In this document: positions 26,891 to 34,738 of the stretch, in pieces
Layout of the letters: every line of letters begins with the position of its first letter
Position numbering within the stretch: the first letter of the stretch is position 1
Source of the DNA: Candidatus Rifleibacteriota bacterium
GTDB taxonomy: Bacteria > Muiribacteriota > Ozemobacteria > Ozemobacterales > Ozemobacteraceae
Length of the DNA stretch: 64,000 nucleotides
NCBI GenBank assembly: GCA_018818125.1
Contig: JAHISQ010000031.1
Coordinates: 62,001 to 126,000, forward strand
Direction: 5' to 3'
Made by a program: the position numbers and the translations under genes
Notes under the pieces: model-generated
Seen by the model: the letters and a program-made list of their open reading frames with translations, nothing else
The model's database searches: none
Told to the model about the DNA's origin: nothing

Positions 26891-27658
26891 ATGAAAATGC
26901 GAATCACTATCTTCGCGCTGGTTCTTTTTTGCATGATCGGCGGCTTCAATTATGAGCTTGATGCCAGAAGACCCGATTTTATAAGAGAACCCAACATTTA
27001 TAGACCGCCTGAAAACATTGTCGATGTTGACATCATTGGCGATAACCGTGGCGTGCTGACGATATCCGGGGGAAGACACCACGAAACGTCCTATATTGAA
27101 GCGCAGCACGGCGAACGCTACACAATTAGAGTTCGCAACAACTGGCATGGTCGCATTGCTCTGGTAGTATCGGTAGATGGCCGCAATATCATCAGCGGAG
27201 AACGTTCTTATAACCGACCAAGCGAGAGCATGTATGCTTTAAATCCTGGTCAGACAGGTAACTTCGACGGTTGGCGATCATCTTACAGTCAGACACAGCG
27301 CTTCTATTTCACCAGCGAAAGCGACTCTTACTCAGGCCGCATGGGAGATTACTCACAGATAGGCTGGATTAAAATCGCGGTATTCAGAGAGCGCTATTAT
27401 CAGCCACCAATTGATATTTGCAAATACGACGATGACAGAGCAAAAAGCATGGAATCTCGCGCCCAGGCCGGAACCGGTTATGGCGAAGGCAGCTATTCAC
27501 CGGTATCCACAACCTCATTTGATGCCGAAAACTTTGCCGCACAACTGGTGAACATAAGATATGAGTGGCCGGAAGTTTATATAAAAAAGGGAACCAGCGG
27601 ACACTACCACCAACCAGAATATGACAACAGCGGTTTTACCAGGCCGCCACCACGCTAA
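26891..27658 (+). CDS. Exported beta-rich protein of unknown function
   Basis: The 255-residue product has a signal peptide (RITIFALVLFCMIGGFNYELDA). The core around residues 60-165 (YIEAQHGERYTIRVRNN, VVSVDGRNIISGE, FDGWRSS, QRFYFTSESDSYSGRMGD, IGWIKIAVF) matches a layout I know from several unnamed proteobacterial exported proteins with a VVSVDG.NI..G motif; function there is also unknown. The Pro-rich end (GFTRPPPR) is unusual. The ATG at 26891 is six bases after a run of seven G's that serves as ribosome site; the frame upstream of it is not needed. Confidence 0.78.
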   Translation: MKMRITIFALVLFCMIGGFNYELDARRPDFIREPNIYRPPENIVDVDIIGDNRGVLTISGGRHHETSYIEAQHGERYTIRVRNNWHGRIALVVSVDGRNIISGERSYNRPSESMYALNPGQTGNFDGWRSSYSQTQRFYFTSESDSYSGRMGDYSQIGWIKIAVFRERYYQPPIDICKYDDDRAKSMESRAQAGTGYGEGSYSPVSTTSFDAENFAAQLVNIRYEWPEVYIKKGTSGHYHQPEYDNSGFTRPPPR

Positions 27659-28267
27659 GCGTTATCAAGAACGCGAATGTAGCAATCTCGGCAAATCGCA
27701 AGAGCTAAAGTGACTTGCAAAATTCTTAAAATAGCGAAATCGCTTCGCTACGCTCGCGATGGCATTGCAAGAACCTCAACAGTAAAAACATTCACAAATC
27801 CGTGCACATTATCCAGAGCGTAAAACGGCAAAATTACATGGAAAATTTCCGCACTTGGCAGACAAAAAAAACAGACTATATTGCATTCAGGTTCAGAACC
27901 ACGAAGCAGAATTCGAGTTACGGTGAATTCGAAGGCACGCTTCGCGTCCGCAGCTAGAGCGGCCCACCGACCCTCTCCCAGCGGCAAACCTCCCCAAAAA
28001 ATCTTGCAATTTCTGACATATTGCTGTCAGTGCAGTTTTGCCTGTCCGAAAAATCAATTACGCACAATATGCACCGCGTAAAAAGAGTCTTTCTAAAAAT
28101 TGTATGCAGCACAATCAGATGCAGCGTGCACTTATAGTCATCTACCGCAGCTGCTTTTGAAGAACCACTTCTCTGAGCTTACTCAGGTCATCCCGGCGCG
28201 CTTAGAATCTGCAGACCACGGAAACAAGGGTTCAGTTCAGCAATAAACTCTGTTCAAGGAGAATAGC
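27659..28267. other. 600-bp intergenic region without a credible gene
   Basis: No frame here is convincing; the minus-strand frame 27748-27987 lacks a ribosome site and protein-like composition. The left part carries the nested inverted repeats at 27714-27771. The last bases hold CAAGGAGAATAGC, the ribosome site of the gene at 28268. No clear promoter was found. Confidence 0.6.
27714..27771. repeat. Nested inverted repeats (REP-like unit)
   Basis: An outer pair CTTGCAA (27714-27720) / TTGCAAG (27765-27771) encloses an inner hairpin TAGCGAA-ATCGC-TTCGCTA (27732-27750), followed by the similar GCTCGCGAT. The form resembles short repetitive extragenic palindromes. No second copy was noticed in this window. 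Confidence 0.45.
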
Positions 28268-30121
28268 ATGTATTATTTAAGAAGATTACTGCTGGCTGTA
28301 ATGCTGGTAAACATATCGTTTCTGTTTTTATACCACGCCGTCCCGGCGGCCTGGGGTATCGCAACTCAGACGCCAACCGACGACTGGCAATATGAAATGC
28401 CTCAGTATGATGCTCCAGCTGATCCGATAGAATCATTGTCAGATGGTCCTTATTATATCCTGGGGATCTGGATGGCACTTGAGGTCCTTAGAGCTCTTAC
28501 TTTTCTAAGATGGGGAGCAGATGCTGTCGTAGTAGTGCTGGTGATATCTGTTCTCGCCTCGGTTGCCGGACCGATGGTTGGCTCTATCACCGACCAGGGA
28601 AGGGGCTCAATCCGAGATTTTGGTTTTTCGGCGGGCGGGGCCAAGGATATCAACAATTTTCGTGCGAACATTGCTGCCGGATGTCTGCCACAGCCTTCTG
28701 ACGTCACTTACGAAGGGCTTTTTTATGACTACTGTTTTGACACCGGAAAACCAGCAAACACAGAGCAGTCAGATACCAAAAGACTATTTCTGCCAACCTG
28801 GTCGTCAGCAGTCAGCAAAAATCCGCTTACCGGAAAGATCGAGCATTTCCTTGCTGTTGGACTTAAATCAGAACTCAGCGCGAATGAATTTGCGCGCAAA
28901 AAACTCAATCTGGTCGTAGTGCTCGACATTTCGGGCTCAATGAGCAGCCCATTCAACCGCTATTACTATGGAAGCAAGCGCGAGAGACCAGACATGAACA
29001 ATGAATCGGTCAATATGACCAAGCTCGAATCGGCATGCTCGTCGATCGTCGCCATGCTCGATCATCTGCGCCCTGACGATCGTCTCGGAATTGTATTATT
29101 CAACCATGAAGCTCACCTGGCAAAGCCGGTAGCGCTGATTTCTGCGACCGATATTGTGGCGCTGAAAAAACATATCCTTGAGCTGGCTCCCTCCGGCTCG
29201 ACAGACATGGAAGTAGGCCTTGAAATGGGCAACCAGCTGCTGTCGCCATTTATTCTCAACAATCCGAACGAATACGAAAACCGCATGGTTTTTCTGACTG
29301 ATGCAATGCCAAACACAGATGACATCAGCGAATCCGGATTGCTCGACATAACCTGTAAAATGGCTGATCACAGAATCTACACAACTTTTATCGGCATGGG
29401 AATCGATTTCAACTCACAACTGATCAAATCTATCAGCAAGGTTAGAGGCGCAAATTATTATTCGGTGCATTCGCCGGTAGATTTTAAAAAGCGGCTGGCT
29501 GAAGAGTTCGAATTCATGGTAACTCCGATGATATTTGATCTGACTCTCACACTAAAAGCTCCCGGATATCGCATCAAAGAGGTAATCGGTTCACCGGAAG
29601 CCGATGCCGCAACTGGTCGAATAATGCAGGTCAAAACACTTTTTCCATCACCAACCGATGAGAGCGGAACGCGAGGTGGCATTATTCTGCTACAGCTCGA
29701 AAAACTCGGGGATGATCCACAGTTAACGCTCACCGTTAACTACGAAGATCGTCTCGGTCACGACGCCGAAGTAGCCGGCACTTTTGCCTTCAGCACCAGC
29801 GAACCCGAGCATTTCGATGATGCTGGCATCCGTAAAGGCGTTTTGCTGACCCGCTACGCTGGCTTGATCCGTGATTCTGCAACAGGCAAACACAAACGAG
29901 TCGGCCCGGCATCCGATCAATCCGATGGTTCCGGCTGGAGTTACTGGGAGCGACCGGCGCGCAGCCTGACAGTTTCAGCGGTGGCCCAACCAGATATCAG
30001 CAAATTTTGCGACCACCTGCAACTAGAAATGGCCGCCATCGGCGACAACACGCTCGAAAAAGAGGTTCGCGTGCTTAATCAGCTCAGTCTACTGGTTCAA
30101 AACATTACAGTCTCAGAATGA
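28268..30121 (+). CDS. YfbK-like membrane-anchored von Willebrand factor A protein
   Basis: The protein has 617 residues. A first hydrophobic segment lies at about 5-28 and a second at about 75-105. Then comes DFGFSAGGAKDINNFRANI...GCLPQPSDV (about 117-150), matching the conserved N-terminal piece of YfbK-type proteins. The vWA domain starts near 215 with LDISGSM, has Thr in GSTDME (about 312) and Asp in FLTDAMP (about 341), so the metal site is intact. A long insert between LDISGSM and the next helix (YYYGSKRERPDMNNE) is unusual. The C-terminal third is the usual trailing domain of the family. Role unknown. The start has AAGGAGAATAGC upstream and a perfect terminator follows. Confidence 0.82.
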   Translation: MYYLRRLLLAVMLVNISFLFLYHAVPAAWGIATQTPTDDWQYEMPQYDAPADPIESLSDGPYYILGIWMALEVLRALTFLRWGADAVVVVLVISVLASVAGPMVGSITDQGRGSIRDFGFSAGGAKDINNFRANIAAGCLPQPSDVTYEGLFYDYCFDTGKPANTEQSDTKRLFLPTWSSAVSKNPLTGKIEHFLAVGLKSELSANEFARKKLNLVVVLDISGSMSSPFNRYYYGSKRERPDMNNESVNMTKLESACSSIVAMLDHLRPDDRLGIVLFNHEAHLAKPVALISATDIVALKKHILELAPSGSTDMEVGLEMGNQLLSPFILNNPNEYENRMVFLTDAMPNTDDISESGLLDITCKMADHRIYTTFIGMGIDFNSQLIKSISKVRGANYYSVHSPVDFKKRLAEEFEFMVTPMIFDLTLTLKAPGYRIKEVIGSPEADAATGRIMQVKTLFPSPTDESGTRGGIILLQLEKLGDDPQLTLTVNYEDRLGHDAEVAGTFAFSTSEPEHFDDAGIRKGVLLTRYAGLIRDSATGKHKRVGPASDQSDGSGWSYWERPARSLTVSAVAQPDISKFCDHLQLEMAAIGDNTLEKEVRVLNQLSLLVQNITVSE

Positions 30122-30127
30122 ATCTAG

Positions 30128-30173
30128 AAAGACAGCGCGACCGGCTCAAAAAGTCGGTCGCGCTGTCTTTTCA
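30128..30173 (+). terminator. Rho-independent terminator
   Basis: A perfect 16-bp stem (30128-30143 with 30155-30170) around an 11-base loop, ending in TTTT. It closes the YfbK-like gene. Confidence 0.92.
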
Positions 30174-30239
30174 GGTCACGATCAGCAAAATCAAGCACCT
30201 CAAATGCCAGACCAGATAAAAAGTTATTCAGTCTGGCAA

Positions 30240-30866
30240 TCAGTCGAGAGTCAGGCCATCGGCGGCAGCGTCGCTCAGCACAAACTGGCGCAACTGCTTT
30301 AAATTGTTAGGCACATCCTTAAGCAATGGCGCATTAGAAGTTACCGTATAGTCTGGTGAGGTTACCAGGTTGAGAATAACCTGGTGCGGGTCAGCAACAA
30401 CGTTGCGCGGATACCACCACGAAGCAACATCAAGCCGCAGATCAAGCGGCGAAATCAGCCCCGGACTGGTGATGCCATCATGCTTGACCAGATAGGTAAA
30501 AATAATCTGATGATCACCAGCCGGTATATTATCGAGATACAGATAGGGCTTGATGTAAACGAAACTCAGGTTAGGCTTGGTTGGTGAGCTGACCTTCATG
30601 GTCTGAATATCGCCTTCGAGCCGCAGCAAAACCGGATTAACCCCGTCACAATTCAGCCACAGATTACAGATTACTGAAGCCATAGCAGTTTGCGGGAAAA
30701 GTTCAGCGTAAATATCTGCTAGATCTATGTTGAACTGCGCCGTCTCCGGAAAGGGCGGCAATCCATCAACCTTCGGTGGCAGTTGCGCCAAAGCAACACT
30801 TGCCGGCAACACAAAAACAGCCAGCAGCAAAATCAACAGCAATTTTTCAGCAGAACCGTAACTCAT
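30240..30866 (-). CDS. Exported beta-rich protein of unknown function
   Basis: The 208-residue product has a signal peptide (KLLLILLLAVFVLPASVALA) and a beta-rich body. DVASWWYPRNVVADPHQVILNL and the C-terminal FVLSDAAADGLTLD recall the N-terminal domain of M1-type peptidases, but there is no zinc motif, and the protein ends where that domain would end. It might be a free-standing domain of this kind; this is uncertain. The ATG at 30866 has a CAGG site. It may be the last gene of the transcript starting with the cyclase pair. Confidence 0.65.
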   Translation of the reverse strand: MSYGSAEKLLLILLLAVFVLPASVALAQLPPKVDGLPPFPETAQFNIDLADIYAELFPQTAMASVICNLWLNCDGVNPVLLRLEGDIQTMKVSSPTKPNLSFVYIKPYLYLDNIPAGDHQIIFTYLVKHDGITSPGLISPLDLRLDVASWWYPRNVVADPHQVILNLVTSPDYTVTSNAPLLKDVPNNLKQLRQFVLSDAAADGLTLD

Positions 30867-30987
30867 CGCAAAACCTGCTTACATTAAATTTGTAATAAAA
30901 AGACGGCTGCCGCCATCAGGTCCAGATCGAAACATCCTTCTCAATGACAGAAAGCCTCTGCAAAAGACTCTACATAATGCAAAAACG

Positions 30988-31896
30988 TTATACAGATTGT
31001 GCTTTTTGTCCAGCTCTTTTAATCTCAGTCAAAATACCAGTCATAATCAGCATGGTTCCCAAAAATGCCGACAGACTTATCTGCTCTCCGAGCAGCAACC
31101 AGGCAAAAAACATAGCAACCGGTGGCTTGAAAAAGAACAGGTAGCTGCAGCGTCCAGCCGAAAGAAATTCCAGCGACTTCAAAAAAGTCAGATAACCGAG
31201 ACCAGTTCCAATAATGCCAACTCCGAGCACATTTGGCCAGGTATGCGCCGGCGGCCAGAACCCCGCATCAGCAAAATAAAGCACTGGCAGGTAAAGCACT
31301 AGTGCAGGCAAACAGCTTAAAACCATTACCATCAGCCCACCGTGTTTTTGCACCAGACGCTTTGACAAGACAGTAAACAAACCAAAGCCAGCCATGGCAA
31401 TAACTCCGGCAACCATGCCATATGGCGTATCCATAGCGGCATCGGCTTTGTAAGTCAACAGAACAATGCCGGCAAAACCAAGCAAAAGCGCAAAAATTCG
31501 CTTAAATGTCATCTCTTCTTTAAGAAGCAACCAGGCAAAGAAATTTGTAGCCAGGGGATTGGCCGAAATTAGAATGGCAGCCGTCGAAGCCCTGGCATAC
31601 TTTATGCACATGGCATGAGCACCCATGGTTAAAATGATGTTCATAGAACCCAGAATAATAAGGTCTCTCATGTCTTCACGCCTTAACCGGCGTATTTTGT
31701 CACGACTGGTCCAGAGCAGAGTCGGCAGCAAAATCAACGTAGCAATCAGAAAACGCCAGAAGTTCATTAACAGAGGCGCTATATCATTGCGCACCGGGTT
31801 AACCATGATCTCGATTGAAGAAAAAGCAATTACGGTAAATACAAGATAAAAAGCAACGACAAATTTGTCTGGATGATTGGTGTGACTGGGTTGCAT
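30988..31896 (-). CDS. EamA/DMT-family transporter
   Basis: Drug/metabolite-type inner membrane carrier of 302 residues with about ten hydrophobic helices and two EamA repeats. Typical segments are the PLLMNFWRFLIATLILL helix, ARASTAAILISANPLATNFFAW in repeat 1 and FFFKPPVAMFFAWLLLGE in repeat 2. Substrate unknown. The ATG at 31896 has AAGGAAAG upstream, a site that partly overlaps the end of the cyclase gene, so it is likely cotranscribed with it. The frame remains open 42 codons upstream, but that part lies within the cyclase gene. Confidence 0.88.
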   Translation of the reverse strand: MQPSHTNHPDKFVVAFYLVFTVIAFSSIEIMVNPVRNDIAPLLMNFWRFLIATLILLPTLLWTSRDKIRRLRREDMRDLIILGSMNIILTMGAHAMCIKYARASTAAILISANPLATNFFAWLLLKEEMTFKRIFALLLGFAGIVLLTYKADAAMDTPYGMVAGVIAMAGFGLFTVLSKRLVQKHGGLMVMVLSCLPALVLYLPVLYFADAGFWPPAHTWPNVLGVGIIGTGLGYLTFLKSLEFLSAGRCSYLFFFKPPVAMFFAWLLLGEQISLSAFLGTMLIMTGILTEIKRAGQKAQSV

Positions 31897-31909
31897 GCGG
31901 AGTCTTTCC

Positions 31910-34738
31910 TTATAACAGTTCGTAGCCGGTTTCTTTATCGGCTGTTTTAAGCATTTTTGTTTTGATTTCTGATAGCAGAACCAATTCAGCCGACAAAGGA
32001 CAAAGAACAATTTTTTTGCCAACAGCCTGACGCGTCAGCTTTTCCATGGCAGCTGCGCGCAATACGATTTTACCGGTGACCGAATAATCGCGGCGACCCT
32101 GTTGATTACCGATTGCACCCATAAGCAAGGAACCTGTCGCTACTCCAGCACCAATTGCGATAGAAAACAACCCGCGACTTTTGCGACGCTCATTCAACCG
32201 TGTTATTGCCAGCAAGAGATCTTCAGCCGCGTGGGTCGCACGAACTGCTGGCACAGCAGCGCCCAAGATCGGCAGAAAAACAACCATTATCGCATCGCCA
32301 ATGAACTTTTCGATAGTGCCAGAATGTCTGGTCACTACGACTTCAGCCTCGGTCATAAACTCATTAAGCATTTGCACAATTTCTTCAGGGCTTTTCTGCT
32401 CAGTCATGGTCGTAAAATCTCGAATGTCGCTGAAAAGAATCGTTCCCTCAACACGGGTTGCGCGCTGAGAAACCTTGCCGCTGATAGCATCCCTGGCAAT
32501 ATCTGACAAAAAGCGATTAAGATATTCTTTTTCCTTGAGCCCGGCCGCCATACTGTTAAAATTCTCGCAAAGCTGCCCAATCTCGTCATGTGAAGTCACA
32601 TCCATGCGTAGATCGTAATTTCCATCGGCCATGGCAGCCACGCTTAAAGAGAGCTGTCTTACCGGCACCAGAAAAATTCTGGAAAAATAGCGACTAATGA
32701 CTGCAATGATGAGCATGAGAAATATTATGGAAGAAAACAAAAGAAATGATGTTCTGGAAATTGCTTGCTTGTCTCCATCTAATCTTTCGAGAGCAACGAT
32801 TGACCAGTCAATATCGCGAAGACTTCTGCCAACACCCAGATATTTGCGACCTTCACCAGCAAAATCTGTTCTGAATGCGCCCCCTACCGAGTTAAGATGC
32901 CTTAGAAACCTTACATACTCTGGCCGGTTTTCGAGCCATACAGGTGTCAGTTTTTCGTGAAAGGAAACGTTCTGATTAGCCAGCATATATTCCGGATAAT
33001 CCAGAGTATTGGTAGACTGCCACTCATCTACCATACGCTCCTGAAAGGGAGCACGACTGATTATATACATATAAAATTTTATGGGGACCTTGTTTTCATC
33101 ATACTGAAAAAAATTGATCAGCCAGGTTGCACCATATAATGCCTTGAACGTAAGCAGCTGATTGTGCTGCATCGTAAGTCTGTAGAGCGACTCTGGACCA
33201 ATTAGTTCAGACACAGATTCAATAATCAGTCCATCTTTGACTGACATCTTGGCATTCTTAATAGTAAATTTAACGTTGTGCTGAATAAACTGCACAAGCA
33301 AACGCATCAGTCGAGCACCTTCTTTTGAGCGTTCTATATTCTCAGCCCGCGGCTGATTGACTCGAAACAGGTCTATTTTGCCAGCGCGATCGCAAACATA
33401 AAACTCTCTGACCGAATGACTGCTCAGCTCATCTGAGTATTCATCGACCAGACTCTGGATTGGTCTATCGCCGGCTACGCAACGTTCATGAAACAACTGA
33501 ACACTCAGCAGCATTTTTTCGAGGCGGCTCTGATAATTGTTTTCAAGTAAAGTCAATTTGCTTTCAAGCTTGTTAAGAATTTCTGAGCGAGCCTGAAGAT
33601 TCTGAACATGTTGCTGAGAAAAAGCCTGAAACAACAATGCCAAAATTGGCAAAAAGCAGGCAGAAACAGCCAGCCAGGAAAAGTGCCTGGAAATTGAAAG
33701 CGAAAAAAAGCGCTGTTTTTCAAGATTGTTTACACAAAGAAAAATCATAAGAAGCAGCGAAACAATAATGATAATTTTAAGCAGATTATTACTGGGACTC
33801 AATTTCAAATCGGGTATATTGGTGACAATGACCGAAAAAATGCGCGCATTGTTATCTTTACTGATTAGCGGGTTTGCGCAGAATGAAAAAGCTTGATTTT
33901 CAGCAGCAAAAACACCATTAGACTTTACTGCAGATTCCTCAGCAAAACTTCTGGCAGCTGCTTCATATCCATGTTGTCTAAAAAGTTCCTGTAGTTCAGT
34001 TGTATCGCCAGTAAAGATTTTGCTGTCGGCGTTCGGCAAAAGCAAATCCTGATTTTTGCAATACCAGTCGACGTTAGTATAAACATCCTTCGGTAGAAAG
34101 ATAAGATAATAGCCCAACAAGCACTTGTCGAACATTTCTCCATGTTTAATGTGAGTAAAGCGATTAACCACCTGTTTTGGCATTTTATCACTCATGTGAC
34201 TGCCAACAAAAATCAAGCCCCTATTATCTTCAAAATTACCCGAATAAATAGCAAGAAAGTTTTCTACATATATGAGATCAAAAGAAACACCAAGATATTT
34301 TTCTACCAGACTGGTTACATTTCCAGGAAACGAAATGCGACCCTGCGTGTTCAATTTCTGGTATAATCTGAAAAAATCGAGCCAGATTTCATAATCAAGC
34401 TCATTAAAGCCCAACGACTCAGTGGCCTGTAGTTGCGCATCAGAGATTACAAATCTTGCTGAATTACCAAATTCTCCTTTGATTAAAGCAGCTACGGTCT
34501 TAACAGACTGACTATTTAACTTGCCAAAGCTGTTTAAAATCCTCATAATTTTTATCGCTGCAAGATTATCGGCGGCGATAATTTGGTTCATTGCGGGCAA
34601 CCAGCTTTGAACTTCTGCCAGATACGCACTTCGATTAAGGCTCCTTAGACGTTGCTCCTGATGATCTATGATTAGAAGGAAAACGCTGACAAGCAAAATT
34701 ACAGCGGCAATAATACCAAAACCAGTTAAACGTTTCAT
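31910..34738 (-). CDS. Membrane class III nucleotide cyclase, C1-like half (lacks transition-state Asn/Arg)
   Basis: The protein has 942 residues. Layout: an N-terminal helix (about 7-24), a presumed periplasmic domain, two further helices (about 325-390), a second outside domain, a helix near 685-705, a HAMP domain (VRQLSLSVAAMADGNYDL), then a class III cyclase domain from about 765. Both metal Asp residues are present: D771 in FSDIRDFT and D815 in FIGDAIM, 44 residues apart as in animal C1 domains; the Lys at 812 is kept. The motif that should read VNLAAR is VLRAAA: Asn to Leu at 893 and Arg to Ala at 897. A homodimer should thus be inactive. It overlaps the next upstream cyclase by 4 bp. 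Confidence 0.88.
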   Translation of the reverse strand: MKRLTGFGIIAAVILLVSVFLLIIDHQEQRLRSLNRSAYLAEVQSWLPAMNQIIAADNLAAIKIMRILNSFGKLNSQSVKTVAALIKGEFGNSARFVISDAQLQATESLGFNELDYEIWLDFFRLYQKLNTQGRISFPGNVTSLVEKYLGVSFDLIYVENFLAIYSGNFEDNRGLIFVGSHMSDKMPKQVVNRFTHIKHGEMFDKCLLGYYLIFLPKDVYTNVDWYCKNQDLLLPNADSKIFTGDTTELQELFRQHGYEAAARSFAEESAVKSNGVFAAENQAFSFCANPLISKDNNARIFSVIVTNIPDLKLSPSNNLLKIIIIVSLLLMIFLCVNNLEKQRFFSLSISRHFSWLAVSACFLPILALLFQAFSQQHVQNLQARSEILNKLESKLTLLENNYQSRLEKMLLSVQLFHERCVAGDRPIQSLVDEYSDELSSHSVREFYVCDRAGKIDLFRVNQPRAENIERSKEGARLMRLLVQFIQHNVKFTIKNAKMSVKDGLIIESVSELIGPESLYRLTMQHNQLLTFKALYGATWLINFFQYDENKVPIKFYMYIISRAPFQERMVDEWQSTNTLDYPEYMLANQNVSFHEKLTPVWLENRPEYVRFLRHLNSVGGAFRTDFAGEGRKYLGVGRSLRDIDWSIVALERLDGDKQAISRTSFLLFSSIIFLMLIIAVISRYFSRIFLVPVRQLSLSVAAMADGNYDLRMDVTSHDEIGQLCENFNSMAAGLKEKEYLNRFLSDIARDAISGKVSQRATRVEGTILFSDIRDFTTMTEQKSPEEIVQMLNEFMTEAEVVVTRHSGTIEKFIGDAIMVVFLPILGAAVPAVRATHAAEDLLLAITRLNERRKSRGLFSIAIGAGVATGSLLMGAIGNQQGRRDYSVTGKIVLRAAAMEKLTRQAVGKKIVLCPLSAELVLLSEIKTKMLKTADKETGYELL

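Noticed and set aside
27748..27987. Minus-strand 79-residue frame in the long spacer
   Set aside because: No ribosome site, no recognisable domain, and composition unlike the neighbouring genes.
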